A stretch of DNA of 64,000 nt from Aliigemmobacter aestuarii (GCF_004799285.1 NZ_SSND01000001.1:744001-808000), one strand, 5' to 3'; shown: positions 44,458-54,007, counted from the stretch's first letter. Numbers and translations: made by a program. The notes: generated from the sequence alone by a model not told the origin.

Positions 44458-45999
44458 TCACTCCCCCTCATCCCCGGCAGCCAGCGACAGGGGCGCGGGC
44501 TGCGCCTGCGCCTTCAGATCCTCGATCCCCAGCGGGCGATGCGGCCGCGCCAGACGGTTGCGCACCACCCAGAACAGCCGCCGTTCGGCGCGGGTGATCG
44601 CCACATAGGCCAGCCGTTTCCACAGCGGCAGGCCCGCCTCGCTGCGCCCGGCCTGCGCCGCCGCCCAGATGTCGGGGGCAAAGACCTGCACCTCTTCCCA
44701 CTGGCTGCCCTGCGCCTTGTGGATCGTCACAGCCGCGCCATGCAGGAAGGCCGCCCCCATCCGCGCGGCCGAGGGGATGAAGGGTTCTTCCTCGTCCGGC
44801 TTTTCGATCTTGATGATCGAGGCGGCGCTGACCTGCGGTTCCTCGGCACCGATCACATGCAGGCGGGCGAACCCGTCGCGCGTGCCCGGCCCCATGTAGA
44901 TCACCTGCGCGCCCTTGATCAGGCCGCGCGCCTCGAGATCGATCCGTTTCTTGCGGTGCTTCAGCGGCAGTTCGATCCCGTCGCAGATCAGCGGCTCGCC
45001 GGGCATCAGTTCGAATTCGGGCGCACCATGGGCCGCGCGGAAGGCCGTGATCAGCCGCACGCGGGTCGTGTTGCGCCAGACCAGCACCGGGGACCGGGCC
45101 ATCATGTCGCTGTCGACCCGTTCGGCCCAGACCACGCGGTCATCCCGCCGCGCCGCATCCTCGACCATCCGCTCAAAGCTTTCGAACCCAAGCGCCGGAT
45201 CGGCAAGCGCATGGGCCAGATCGAGGATCGGGTTGTCTTCGGCCTGACGGTGGATGCGGTTCAGCATCAGCTTGCAGGCCTCGCCCAGCCGGTCGAACAC
45301 CATCTGCCCGGACTGCCCCACCGGGGCCAACTGCGCCGGATCGCCGAACAGGACCAGCGTGGGGAAGATTTCGCGCAGATCGTCGAACTGGCGTTCGTCA
45401 AGCATCGAACTTTCGTCGACAAACCCCACATCGAGCGGTTCCTCGCGCCGCTTCCATCCCTTGATGAAATCGCTGCCCCGCAGCCCCGCAGCCGCCAGCG
45501 CGCCGGGGATCGACGGCACCTGGTCATAGAACGCCTTCGCGCGGTCCAGCGCCTGTTCGGTCAGCCCCTCGACCTCGGGCCGGGGGCCGTTGCCCGCCAG
45601 CCAGTCAGCGATCTTTTCGTATTGCGGATCATAAAGCGGCGTATAGAGGATGCGGTGGATCGTGGTCGCAGGCACCCCCCGCATCCGAAGGACGCTTGCC
45701 GCCTTGTTGGTGGGGGCAAGGATGGCCAGCGTGCGGCGGTCCTTGCGCTTGCGGCCCTCGTAATCGCCGGAAATCACCTCGACCCCTGCGGCCACCATCG
45801 CCTTGTAGAGGCTGGCCAGCAGCATGGTCTTGCCCGATCCGGCCTTGCCGATCACGGCCAGGACATCCGTCTTGCCCTCGGTCGGCGGGGTCAGCGCTGC
45901 CTCGAGAAGATCGACACCGTTGCGGCGCAGCAGGTCGGCCACGCGGTCCCAGGCTTCGGCCTGATCGTCGGAAAAGGTCAGCGCGTTCGTCGCCTGCAT
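44458..45999 (-). CDS. ATP-dependent RecD-like DNA helicase
   Basis: 513 residues, superfamily 1. Walker A is GKAGSGKTMLLA near residue 52, motif II is VDESSMLD, GDPAQLAPVGQSG is motif III, and the C-terminal UvrD_C_2 part contains TIHKAQGSQWEEV and YVAITRAERRLFWV. No nuclease domain is seen. Likely role is DNA repair or recombination. It is 45 bases behind the 66-residue gene, forming a probable operon. Confidence 0.92.
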   Translation of the reverse strand: MQATNALTFSDDQAEAWDRVADLLRRNGVDLLEAALTPPTEGKTDVLAVIGKAGSGKTMLLASLYKAMVAAGVEVISGDYEGRKRKDRRTLAILAPTNKAASVLRMRGVPATTIHRILYTPLYDPQYEKIADWLAGNGPRPEVEGLTEQALDRAKAFYDQVPSIPGALAAAGLRGSDFIKGWKRREEPLDVGFVDESSMLDERQFDDLREIFPTLVLFGDPAQLAPVGQSGQMVFDRLGEACKLMLNRIHRQAEDNPILDLAHALADPALGFESFERMVEDAARRDDRVVWAERVDSDMMARSPVLVWRNTTRVRLITAFRAAHGAPEFELMPGEPLICDGIELPLKHRKKRIDLEARGLIKGAQVIYMGPGTRDGFARLHVIGAEEPQVSAASIIKIEKPDEEEPFIPSAARMGAAFLHGAAVTIHKAQGSQWEEVQVFAPDIWAAAQAGRSEAGLPLWKRLAYVAITRAERRLFWVVRNRLARPHRPLGIEDLKAQAQPAPLSLAAGDEGE

Positions 46000-46044
46000 G
46001 GCGCGACCCTAGTGCATCGTTCCGGCAGAGGCGAGGGTGAAAGC

Positions 46045-46245
46045 CTAGACCGGGCGCCGCCAGCGGCGTTCGAGGGTGACCGGATCGAAGGCATCGGCGC
46101 CGAGCCCGTCGTCCTCGGCCACTTGGATCTCGTCGCGCGCAAGCGTCAGGGTCCGCTCCACCTCGGCTGACAGACCCGGCATGCCGTTGTCGCGCGCATA
46201 GGCCGCAAGATCGGACAGGACATCCAGAATCCAGTCATGGCGCAT
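46045..46245 (-). CDS. Small conserved hypothetical protein
   Basis: 66 residues with a helical N-terminal half (WILDVLSDLAAYARDNGMPGLSAEVERTL). No known domain was recognised. It precedes the RecD-like helicase by 45 bases in the same direction. An AT-rich inverted repeat (ATTGTTT ... AAACAAT) lies 16-38 bases before its ATG and may control the pair. Confidence 0.65.
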   Translation of the reverse strand: MRHDWILDVLSDLAAYARDNGMPGLSAEVERTLTLARDEIQVAEDDGLGADAFDPVTLERRWRRPV

Positions 46246-46260
46246 GGAACCTCCGGCAAG

Positions 46261-46283
46261 ATTGTTTTGGAATCAGAAACAAT
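46261..46283. promoter_or_regulatory. AT-rich inverted repeat upstream of the small gene/helicase pair
   Basis: ATTGTTT, nine-base spacer, AAACAAT: a perfect seven-pair palindrome in otherwise GC-rich DNA, directly upstream of the ATG at 46245. It is consistent with an operator for a dimeric repressor. Confidence 0.45.
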
Positions 46284-46360
46284 TCTCGTAAGAGCCTGAC
46301 GATTGGCGCCAAGTCGTCAATAGATACTCCGGAAAACGCCGGGCAAAGGCCGCAAACGGC

Positions 46361-46389
46361 AAGAAACCGCCGCATCGGATGCGGCGGTT
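46361..46389 (-). terminator. Terminator after ccr
   Basis: Minus-strand ten-pair stem AACCGCCGCA / TGCGGCGGTT, five-base loop, followed by TCTTG, 22 bases after the ccr stop. Confidence 0.65.
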
Positions 46390-46411
46390 CCCTGTGGTCT
46401 TTCATGCAGGA

Positions 46412-47704
46412 TCAGCGGTTGCGGCTGGCTTCCAGCGTGTCTTCGAAGGTCCGAAGGCCGGTGTGCGGCGCCTGCACCAGAACGGCCATGTTGCCGGGCT
46501 TGTGCTGGTTCTTCCACATCAGCGTGTGTGCCTTCGGAATATCGGCCCAGGGGAAGACCTCGGACATGCAGGGGTCAAGCCGACGTTCGATCATCAGGCG
46601 GTTTGCGGCGCTGGCCTGCTTCAGATGCGCGAAATGCGACCCCTGCAGGCGCTTCTGATGCATCCACATGTAGCGCACGTCGAAGGTGCAGTTGAACCCG
46701 GTGGTGCCCGCGCAGATCACGACCATGCCGCCCTTCTTGCAGACCAGCGACGACACCGGGAAGGTGGCTTCGCCCGGGTGTTCGAACACCATGTCGACGT
46801 TCACGCCCTTGCCGGTGATGTCCCAGATCGCCTTGCCGAACTTGCGGGCCTCTTTCAGCCATTCGTTGTATTCGGGGCTGTTGACCTTGGGCAGTTGGCC
46901 CCAGCACTTGAAATCGTTGCGGTTGATCACGCCCTTGGCGCCGAGGCTCATGACGAAGTCGCGCTTGGTCTCGTCCGAAATCACGCCGATCGCATTGGCG
47001 CCGGCGGTGTTGATCAGCTGGATCGCATAGGAACCCAGACCGCCCGAGGCACCCCAGACCAGAACGTTCTGGCCCGGCTGCAGGTCATGCGGCGCATGGC
47101 CGAACAGCATGCGGTAGGCGGTGGCCAGCGTCAGCGTGTAACAGGCCGATTCTTCCCAGGTCAGGTGCTTGGGGCGTGGCATCAGCTGCTGCGCCTGCAC
47201 GCGGGTGAACTGCGCGAAGGACCCGTCCGGCGTCTCGTAGCCCCAGATCCGCTGGGTGGGCGAGAACATCGGATCGCCGCCGTTGCATTCTTCGTCGTCG
47301 CCGTCGTCCTGGTTGCAGTGGATCACGACCTCGTCGCCGACCTTCCAGCGCTTGACCTTGTCGCCCACGGCCCAGACGATGCCTGCCGCGTCCGACCCGG
47401 CGATGTGATAGGCGGCCTTGTGGCCGTCGAAGGGGCTGATCGGCACGCCGAGGCCCGCCCAAACGCCGTTGTAGTTGACGCCCGCGGCCATCACCAGAAC
47501 CAGCACCTCGTGGCTGTCGATCTTCCAGGTGTCGACCACCTCGACCTCGAAGGACTTCTCGGGTTCGCCGTGACGTTCGCGGCGGATCGCCCAGGCGTAC
47601 ATCTTCGAAGGCACATGGCCGAGGGGCGGCATCTCGCCCACTTCGTAAAGATCTTTCTTCGGCGCGTCATAGGCGACGATTCCGGGATTCGTGTCCAAAG
47701 CCAT
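46412..47704 (-). CDS. ccr: Crotonyl-CoA carboxylase/reductase
   Basis: 430 residues. It reductively carboxylates crotonyl-CoA to ethylmalonyl-CoA with NADPH, the key step of the ethylmalonyl-CoA pathway for acetyl-CoA assimilation without isocitrate lyase. The sequence closely follows the Rhodobacter sphaeroides enzyme: MAAGVNYNGVWAGLG (CO2-binding Asn), CNQDDGDDEECNGGDPMFS, VWGASGGLGSYAIQL (nucleotide loop), and GSHFAHLKQASAANRL (catalytic-site His). The ATG giving MALDTNP is used because GGAGGG precedes it. No other pathway gene is adjacent. Confidence 0.97.
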   Translation of the reverse strand: MALDTNPGIVAYDAPKKDLYEVGEMPPLGHVPSKMYAWAIRRERHGEPEKSFEVEVVDTWKIDSHEVLVLVMAAGVNYNGVWAGLGVPISPFDGHKAAYHIAGSDAAGIVWAVGDKVKRWKVGDEVVIHCNQDDGDDEECNGGDPMFSPTQRIWGYETPDGSFAQFTRVQAQQLMPRPKHLTWEESACYTLTLATAYRMLFGHAPHDLQPGQNVLVWGASGGLGSYAIQLINTAGANAIGVISDETKRDFVMSLGAKGVINRNDFKCWGQLPKVNSPEYNEWLKEARKFGKAIWDITGKGVNVDMVFEHPGEATFPVSSLVCKKGGMVVICAGTTGFNCTFDVRYMWMHQKRLQGSHFAHLKQASAANRLMIERRLDPCMSEVFPWADIPKAHTLMWKNQHKPGNMAVLVQAPHTGLRTFEDTLEASRNR

Positions 47705-48100
47705 CCGGCCCTCCTGCATCTGATGCCGCGCCGCAGAATCGGCGCCGTTCGGAGGCTAGGAATACGCAGCCTGCGCAAGATTGCAATAGTGCGAGTGTCC
47801 ATTTTGTAATTTTATGTCCGCCGCGTTGCAGCGTGAGCGCCACCTGCCCTTCTGCCCACAACTGCGGACGCAAGCCTTCCTGCCCGGCCCCGCGACCGGG
47901 CGGAGGATGCGCCTTTTGCCTTGCGTCTTGCGGTCCGGGGCGATTTTCCTTGCTTTTCTGGGGGCGAGACCCCATATCGGGGCTGCGACGTTATCTCTAT
48001 CGACCACTGTCTCCCTCATACGGCCACAGCTATCGATCTTGCGCTGACGGGGCCGGGCCGCTGCACTTCCGCAGGCGGCATGCAAAAAGGAGACATCACG
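47705..48100. other. Divergent intergenic region of ccr and the cold-shock gene
   Basis: No gene is supported. Near ccr there are two TTGC-type half-sites, TTGCAA and TTGCGCA on the minus strand (47772-47786), about 70-80 bases before the ATG, embedded in AT-rich promoter-like DNA. The 300 bases before the cold-shock gene contain a small CCCC-ATATC-GGGG hairpin and could form a long leader, as is common for cold-shock mRNAs. Confidence 0.45.
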
Positions 48101-48307
48101 ATGGCCAAAGGCACCGTGAAATGGTTCAACGCCACCAAAGGTTTCGGTTTCATTGCCCCGGAAGGCGGCAAGAAGGACGTGTTCGTTCACATCACCGCGC
48201 TGGAACGCGCCGGCATCCGCTCGCTGGCTGACGGTCAGGCCGTGACCTTCGACATCGAAGCCGGCCGCGATGGCCGCGAGTCGGCCACCAATCTGGCTCT
48301 GGCCTGA
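48101..48307 (+). CDS. Cold-shock protein (CspA family)
   Basis: 68 residues, a single cold-shock domain acting as an RNA chaperone. RNP1 is KGFGFIAP and RNP2 is [19 protein letters not shown] is the family opening. AAAAAGGAGA precedes the ATG. The C-terminal [13 protein letters not shown] is the alphaproteobacterial form. It ends in a strong terminator. Confidence 0.96.
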   Translation: MAKGTVKWFNATKGFGFIAPEGGKKDVFVHITALERAGIRSLADGQAVTFDIEAGRDGRESATNLALA

Positions 48308-48347
48308 TTGGACGCCGCCGGGTTCGCCCGGCGCGGCAACCACACGG

Positions 48348-48379
48348 AAAAGGGGCGTGCCGATGGCACGCCCCTTTTT
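48348..48379. terminator. Bidirectional terminator between the cold-shock gene and the receiver-like gene
   Basis: A perfect fourteen-pair stem AAAAGGGGCGTGCC / GGCACGCCCCTTTT with loop GAT. T-runs lie at the end on both strands, which suits the convergent genes on either side. Confidence 0.85.
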
Positions 48380-48427
48380 CATGTCACCGCAACGGTGAAA
48401 TCAAGATTACGGTAATCCAGGTTACGC

Positions 48428-48865
48428 TCAGGCAGCGATGCGCCACATCACCCGGTCACGCAACCCGTGTTCCAGCGCAACGCGCAGCGACACCGCCGAA
48501 AGGGGCGCACGCAGGCGGATCGCCTCGGCCCGATCATTTGGGAAGGCCTGTTCGCGGCAGTCTTCCGAAATGATGATTACGGGAATGCGCCGACGCAGAT
48601 CTCCCAACCGGCGCAGATTGCGTTCGAGGTCCTCGACCTGTTCGCCGGACGCGACACGAACGACCAGAAGGGCGTAATCGGCCGGGTCGTCGATGAGGGC
48701 GGACATGGCGGTGAAGACATCCCCGACCGGGTCCACGATAACCCCCGCCAGCGTCAGACGCTCAGCGACCTGATCAACACCTTTACCCGCCGTTCCGGCA
48801 AGGATGGCGCGAATCCCCAGACCGACGAGGGCGGCATCCTTTTCGAAGATCGGAGAGAATTCCAT
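48428..48865 (-). CDS. Stand-alone receiver-like protein lacking the phospho-acceptor
   Basis: 145 residues with an alternating strand/helix pattern typical of response-regulator receivers (AILAGTAGKGVDQVAERL, DYALLVVRVAS at the strand-3 position, IPVIIISEDCREQAF at strand 4, IRLRAPLSAVSLRVAL at strand 5). The Asp expected at the end of strand 3 is replaced by a VRV segment and there is no conserved Lys before the last helix, so phosphorylation is unlikely. It could be a pseudo-receiver scaffold. The fold call is inference from the pattern. Confidence 0.6.
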   Translation of the reverse strand: MEFSPIFEKDAALVGLGIRAILAGTAGKGVDQVAERLTLAGVIVDPVGDVFTAMSALIDDPADYALLVVRVASGEQVEDLERNLRRLGDLRRRIPVIIISEDCREQAFPNDRAEAIRLRAPLSAVSLRVALEHGLRDRVMWRIAA

Positions 48866-49031
48866 GTCTCACTCCATCACCAAAACACCTTCCATCAACC
48901 ATGATTGCCGATTGTGGCCGGAATGGGGGCAAATCCGGGCATTTCACACCCATCGTCGACAATGAGACCACATTCGGGCCATTGCCCGGCCCGGCGCGCT
49001 GGCGCAGTATTCCCCTGCCCGTCCCCCTGCG

Positions 49032-49964
49032 ATGGAACAAGGAATGACCCTGCCCGATTACCAGGCCCTTATCGACGCCGAGACCTGGGCGTTCATCCGC
49101 GAGACGGAAAAATGGTATCCGCCCGATGCCATCGGGATGACGATCGCGGAACAGCGCGCGGTCTATGACCGGATGTGCCGGGCCTTTCATCGAGGCACGC
49201 CCGAGGGCGTGTCAACGACCGATCGTGCCTTCGGGGGCGTGCCCTGCCGCATCTACGAAAAGGGCGCGGGAACCGTGACCGTCCTCTATTTCCACGGCGG
49301 CGGTTTCGTTGTCGGAGGGCTGGAAAGCCATGACGATGTCTGCGCCGAGATCTGCGCGGCCACCGGCCTGCGTGTGGTTTCGGCCGATTACCGGCTTGCC
49401 CCGGAACACAAGCATCCCGCCCATTTCGACGATTGCCTTGCCGTCACCCGCGCGGTCGCGGCGGAATACGGGCCGCGCCTTGTTCTGGCAGGCGACAGTG
49501 CGGGCGGGGCGCTGGCGGCCTCGGTCGTACACGCCACGCGGGGCACGGGCCTTGATGTTCTCGGGCAGGTGCTGATCTATCCCGGCCTTGGCGGGAATCG
49601 CGACGCGGGCAGCTACCTGACCCACGCCCATGCGCCGATGCTGACGCGCGAGGATGTGCTGTTCTACGACCGCATCCGCCATGACGGCCCGCCGCCGCGG
49701 AACGATCCAACCGCCGCCGTCCTGCAGGACACCGACTTTGCCGGGTTGCCGCCCACGGTCGTGATCGTGGCCGAATGCGACCCTTTGGCCGACGATGGCC
49801 ATGCCTATTGCGACCTCATCCGCACCGCGGGGGGCAGGGCAGAATGTGTCGTCGAACCGGGGCTGGTTCACGGCTATCTGCGCGCGCGGCGCACCGTCAC
49901 ACGCGCGCGCGACAGTTTCGCTCGCATCACCGCCGCCATCGCCCGCATGGGAGGAACCGCATGA
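49032..49964 (+). CDS. Alpha/beta hydrolase, hormone-sensitive-lipase family
   Basis: 310 residues. The oxyanion motif is FHGGGFVVGG near residue 89 and the nucleophile elbow is GDSAGG near 158. The remaining triad is in AECDPLADD (Asp) and GLVHGYL (His). An ester or amide of a small acyl chain is the likely substrate. A second ATG four codons in is possible. It overlaps the class II aldolase gene by four bases, which suggests sequential steps of one catabolic route. Confidence 0.9.
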   Translation: MEQGMTLPDYQALIDAETWAFIRETEKWYPPDAIGMTIAEQRAVYDRMCRAFHRGTPEGVSTTDRAFGGVPCRIYEKGAGTVTVLYFHGGGFVVGGLESHDDVCAEICAATGLRVVSADYRLAPEHKHPAHFDDCLAVTRAVAAEYGPRLVLAGDSAGGALAASVVHATRGTGLDVLGQVLIYPGLGGNRDAGSYLTHAHAPMLTREDVLFYDRIRHDGPPPRNDPTAAVLQDTDFAGLPPTVVIVAECDPLADDGHAYCDLIRTAGGRAECVVEPGLVHGYLRARRTVTRARDSFARITAAIARMGGTA

Positions 49965-50710
49965 ACGCCCCGACCCCGAACCTGACCCATTGGGCCGAAC
50001 GCACCGACATGGCCGCCGCCTTCCGCTGGACGGCGCGGCTGAACATGCACGAATCGGTGGCCAACCATTTCAGCCTTGCGGTGAACGAGGATGGCACGCG
50101 CTTTCTGATCAATCCGAACGGTCGGCATTTCGCCCGCATCCGCGCCGCCGACCTGATCGAGATCGACGCGAACGATCCCGCGACGATGGACCGCCCCGAC
50201 GCGCCCGATCCCACGGCCTGGGGGCTGCACGGTTCGATCCACCGGGCGCTGCCGCATGCGCGCTGTGTGATGCATGTCCATTCGATCCACGCGACCGTTC
50301 TGGCCAGCCTCGCCGACAGCCACCTGCCCGCGATCGACCAGAACAGCGCGATGTTCTTCGGCCGTCATGTGGTGGACGATCATTACGGCGGCATGGCGTT
50401 TGAAGAAGAGGGCGCGCGCTGCGCGGCCCTGCTGGCCGACCCGCAGATCACCACGATGATCATGGGCAATCACGGCGTGCTGGTCGTCGGGCGAACCGTG
50501 GCGGAAACCTTCAACCGGCTCTATTACTTCGAACGCGCGGCCGAAACCTACATCCGCGCGCTTCAGACCGGGCGGCCCCTGCGCATCCTGCCCGATGCCA
50601 TCGCCGAAAAGACCGCGCAGGAATGGGAAAGCTATCCCGGTTTCGCCAATGCCCACCTGCGCGAGATCCGGGCCCTGCTGGACGCCGAAGGCGACGATTA
50701 CGCGGCCTGA
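49961..50710 (+). CDS. Class II aldolase/adducin family protein
   Basis: 249 residues. Zinc-binding histidines occur in VMHVHSIH (His105, His107) and MGNHGVLVVG (about His173). The N-terminal RWTARLNMHESVANHFSLAV is the adducin-like substrate end. Members cleave sugar phosphates or act as decarboxylases; the substrate is not readable from sequence. It is coupled to the hydrolase upstream and converges with the phosphodiesterase gene. Confidence 0.9.
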   Translation: MNAPTPNLTHWAERTDMAAAFRWTARLNMHESVANHFSLAVNEDGTRFLINPNGRHFARIRAADLIEIDANDPATMDRPDAPDPTAWGLHGSIHRALPHARCVMHVHSIHATVLASLADSHLPAIDQNSAMFFGRHVVDDHYGGMAFEEEGARCAALLADPQITTMIMGNHGVLVVGRTVAETFNRLYYFERAAETYIRALQTGRPLRILPDAIAEKTAQEWESYPGFANAHLREIRALLDAEGDDYAA

Positions 50711-50728
50711 GGCCCGTTCCCGCCGCCG

Positions 50729-51562
50729 CTACCCTGCCAGGAACGGCGCCGCGCGCATCGTTTCGGGCACGGGCACGCCCATGCGGGTCAGGATGGTCGG
50801 GGCCAGTTGCAACTGGTCCAGAAGCACATCCTTGCCGGGGCCCTCCGCATCGCCGAAGTAATAGAGCGCGAAGTCGCGTTGCAGGTCGTCCGCGCCGCCG
50901 TGATGGCCGCGCGCGTCCTGCCCGTGGTCAGCCGTCACGATCACCTCGTATCCCTTGTCGCGCCAGCGCCGGACAAAGGGCGCAAGCTGGGCGTCCAGCG
51001 CATAGCAGGCATGGTCCATTTCCTGACAGTCGTGAAAGAAGCGATGGCCCATACTGTCCAGCGTGCATGTATGCAACATGCCGTAATCAATGCCATGTCT
51101 TTCGCAAAGACGGGTCAGCGTGCCGAACAGGTCGACATCGGCCGGGGTCGCCTGGTTGATCAGGTTGTAGCCATACATGGTGTGGAAGCGGCCATGCGTG
51201 ATCGGCCCGCCGGGTTCGTCGTATTCGATGTCGCGCACCACGTCGAAGGGCGCGCGGTTGAAGAACTCCGACCAGAAGCTGTGCGCCACCGCGCCGGTCC
51301 TGCCCCCCGCCCCCGTCACGGCGGAAAAGATGTCGGGGAAGTCGAGCCGCCGGATCGCCTCGTTGCCCCAGACCTGCGTCACCTGCGGCGGCAGGCCCGT
51401 GTGGATCGACGCATAGCAGGTGGCCGAGGTCGACGGCAGGACCGACCGCATCTTCCACACCCGCGCCTCGCCATGGGCGACAAAACCTTCGAGGTTGCCA
51501 AAGAGCCGGCGCCAGTTCCGCCACGGAACGCCGTCGATGATGATCAAGAGAAGCTTTCTCAA
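50729..51562 (-). CDS. Alkaline-phosphatase-superfamily phosphodiesterase (nucleotide pyrophosphatase type)
   Basis: 277 residues from a TTG start that overlaps the ABC ATPase stop by four bases; the reading frame extends further but within the ATPase gene. Metal-site residues are visible: LLLIIIDGVPW at the start (Asp), the nucleophile region SVLPSTSATCYASIHTGLPP, and VIVTADHGQDARGHHGG near 220. It probably hydrolyses a phosphodiester or phosphonate-type bond. No signal peptide, so it is cytoplasmic and could act on the imported substrate of the preceding ABC system. Confidence 0.88.
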   Translation of the reverse strand: MRKLLLIIIDGVPWRNWRRLFGNLEGFVAHGEARVWKMRSVLPSTSATCYASIHTGLPPQVTQVWGNEAIRRLDFPDIFSAVTGAGGRTGAVAHSFWSEFFNRAPFDVVRDIEYDEPGGPITHGRFHTMYGYNLINQATPADVDLFGTLTRLCERHGIDYGMLHTCTLDSMGHRFFHDCQEMDHACYALDAQLAPFVRRWRDKGYEVIVTADHGQDARGHHGGADDLQRDFALYYFGDAEGPGKDVLLDQLQLAPTILTRMGVPVPETMRAAPFLAG

Positions 51563-53196
51563 TTCCCGGCACTTTCCATCTTGCGATGTTCCAACACCTG
51601 TTCCAGCCAACCCAGTTCCATTTCGGGAACCGAGGACAGCAGAAGATCGGTGTAGTCGTCGAAGGGGGGCGCCAGAACCTGACTTTTCGGCCCGTAACGG
51701 ACGACCTGCCCCTTGAACATCACCGCAATCCGGTCGGCAATGGCGCGGACGGTGGCAATGTCATGGGTGATGAACAGATAGGCCACGCCCTCGGCCGCCT
51801 GAAGGTTCAGCAGAAGCTTCAGGATGCCGTCGGCCACCAGCGGATCAAGCGCGCTTGTCACCTCGTCGCAGATGATGAGCTTGGGCTTGGCGGCCAGCGC
51901 GCGGGCGATGCAGACACGCTGCTTCTGCCCGCCCGACAATTCGGCCGGATACCGGTCGATGAAGCCGCGGCCCATCTCGATCTGGTCCAGCAGTTCCTGG
52001 ATGCGGACGCGCTTTTGCTCGCCCGACATGCCGAAATAGAACTCCAGCGGCCGGCCGATGATCGTGCCGACGGTCTGGCGCGGGTTCATCGCCACGTCAG
52101 CCATCTGGTAGATCATCTGCACCTCGCGCAGATCATCCTTGGAGCGGGCCTTCAACTCGCGGCTCAACTCGCGGCCGGCAAAGGTGATGCGTCCCTGCGA
52201 CGGCGGCAGAAGCCCGGTGATCGCTCGCGCAAGCGTCGACTTGCCCGAACCGCTTTCGCCTACGATGGCCAGCGTCTGCCCCGGCGGCAGGTCCACGCTG
52301 ACATTCTTCAACACGTCGAAATTCGTGCCCTTGTAGCGGGCCGTCACGTTCTGGACGCGCAGGACGGGTTCGACAGAGGGGTCCTTTTCGGCGTGTTCGA
52401 TCCCCCGCACGGACACCAGCGCACGGGTGTATTCCTCGCTCGGGCGGGTGATGATCTGTTCGGTCGTGCCGTATTCGACCATCTTGCCGTGACGCAGCAC
52501 CATGATGTCATCGGCCACCTGCGCCACCACCGCAAGGTCATGGGTGATGTAAAGCGCGGCCACGCCGGTTTCGTGGATCGCCCGCTTGATCGCCGCCAGA
52601 ACATCGATCTGGGTGGTCACGTCAAGCGCGGTCGTCGGTTCGTCGAAGATCACCAGATCGGGTTTCGGGCACAGCGCCATCGCGGTCATCACCCGCTGCA
52701 ACTGCCCGCCCGACACCTGGTGCGGATAGCGCTTGCCGATGTTTTCGGGGTCGGGCAAGCCAAGCTGGCGGAACAGGTCGACGGCGCGCGCCTCTGCCTC
52801 GGCCCGTGGCATCAGGCCGTGGGACAGGCTGGTTTCGATAACCTGTTCCATCAGCTGCTTGGCCGGGTTGAAGGCCGCAGCGGCAGACTGGGCAACATAG
52901 GTCACCTCGTGCCCGCGCAGGCTGCGCAATTCGCGCATCCCCGCCGTGCGGATCTCGCGCCCGTTCAGCAGGATCTGCCCCCCGGTCAGCCGGACACCAC
53001 CCCGGCCATAGGACATGGCCGAAAGCCCGATGGTGGATTTGCCCGCGCCGGATTCCCCGATCAGGCCAAGCACCCGGCCCTTTTCGACCGCGACCGACAC
53101 GTCATCCACCAGAACCACGTCGCGCGGGGGTTCGCCCGGCGGGTAGGATGTCGCCTCGATCCTGAGGTTGCGGATATCGAGCAGCACGTCAGCCAC
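51559..53196 (-). CDS. Dipeptide-type ABC transporter ATP-binding protein (fused DppD-DppF)
   Basis: 545 residues with two complete nucleotide-binding domains. The first has Walker [10 protein letters not shown] and signature VSGGQLQRV, the second has Walker [10 protein letters not shown] and signature [17 protein letters not shown] and DEVTSALD are the Walker B/D-loops. This is the fused form of DppD and DppF that drives uptake of peptides or similar solutes. It overlaps the permease gene by eight bases. Confidence 0.95.
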   Translation of the reverse strand: MADVLLDIRNLRIEATSYPPGEPPRDVVLVDDVSVAVEKGRVLGLIGESGAGKSTIGLSAMSYGRGGVRLTGGQILLNGREIRTAGMRELRSLRGHEVTYVAQSAAAAFNPAKQLMEQVIETSLSHGLMPRAEAEARAVDLFRQLGLPDPENIGKRYPHQVSGGQLQRVMTAMALCPKPDLVIFDEPTTALDVTTQIDVLAAIKRAIHETGVAALYITHDLAVVAQVADDIMVLRHGKMVEYGTTEQIITRPSEEYTRALVSVRGIEHAEKDPSVEPVLRVQNVTARYKGTNFDVLKNVSVDLPPGQTLAIVGESGSGKSTLARAITGLLPPSQGRITFAGRELSRELKARSKDDLREVQMIYQMADVAMNPRQTVGTIIGRPLEFYFGMSGEQKRVRIQELLDQIEMGRGFIDRYPAELSGGQKQRVCIARALAAKPKLIICDEVTSALDPLVADGILKLLLNLQAAEGVAYLFITHDIATVRAIADRIAVMFKGQVVRYGPKSQVLAPPFDDYTDLLLSSVPEMELGWLEQVLEHRKMESAGN

Positions 53197-54007
53197 CGCG
53201 CCCTCCTTTCAGGCTAGAGGTCCGGTTGAGGATCCAGTCGGCCACAAGGTTGACCGAGATCGCAAGCGTCGCGATGGCAAAGGCCGGGATCAGCGCGGCG
53301 GGGATGCCATAGACGATGCCCTCCTTGTTCTCTTTCACGATGCCGCCCCAGTCGGCCATCGGCGGCTGGACACCAAGGCCGAGGAAGGACAGGGTGGAGA
53401 TGAAGAGAACGGCGAAGATGAACCGCAGCCCCATTTCGGCCACCAGTGGCGACAGGGCATTGGGCAGGATCTCGCGGAAGATGATCCAGCCCTGCCCTTC
53501 ACCGCGCAACCGTGCGGCCTCGACATAGTCCATCACGGTGATATCGACCGCCACCGCGCGCGACAGGCGGAAGACGCGGGTGGAATCCAGAATGCCCATG
53601 ACGAGGATCAGGACCGGCAGGGTGACCGGCATCACCGACAGGATCACCAGCGCGGAAATCAGCGAGGGGATCGACATCATCAGATCGACCGTCCGCGACA
53701 GGATCTGATCGACCCAGCCGCCGCGCACGGCCGCGGTGAAGCCCAGGACCGAACCGAGGCTGAAGGACAGAAGCGTGGCCGCGGCAGCGACAAAAATCGT
53801 GGTCTGCCCGCCCCAGATCATCCGGCTCAGCAGGTCGCGCCCGATCGTGTCGGTTCCCAGCCAATGGGTCGAGGACCACGGCTCCCAACTGTCGCCGACG
53901 ACCTCGGCCATGCCATAGGGGGCGATCCACGGCGCGAAGATGGCCGCGCCGAAATACGCCCCGGTGAAGATCAGCCCGATCAGGGCGGCAAGGGGAATCC
54001 GTCTCAT
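53189..54007 (-). CDS. ABC transporter permease (DppC-like)
   Basis: 272 residues with about six membrane helices. The N-terminal region ends in STHWLGTDTIGRDLLSRMI, diagnostic of the DppC group, and the cytoplasmic coupling loop reads EAARLRGEGQGWIIFREILPNAL (EAA motif). It overlaps both neighbours by a few bases. Confidence 0.94.
   Translation of the reverse strand: MRRIPLAALIGLIFTGAYFGAAIFAPWIAPYGMAEVVGDSWEPWSSTHWLGTDTIGRDLLSRMIWGGQTTIFVAAAATLLSFSLGSVLGFTAAVRGGWVDQILSRTVDLMMSIPSLISALVILSVMPVTLPVLILVMGILDSTRVFRLSRAVAVDITVMDYVEAARLRGEGQGWIIFREILPNALSPLVAEMGLRFIFAVLFISTLSFLGLGVQPPMADWGGIVKENKEGIVYGIPAALIPAFAIATLAISVNLVADWILNRTSSLKGGRGG

Noticed and set aside
44539-46170. A 543-codon plus-strand frame opposite the helicase
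   Set aside because: Shadow of the RecD-like helicase, whose Walker and UvrD_C_2 motifs are clear on the minus strand.
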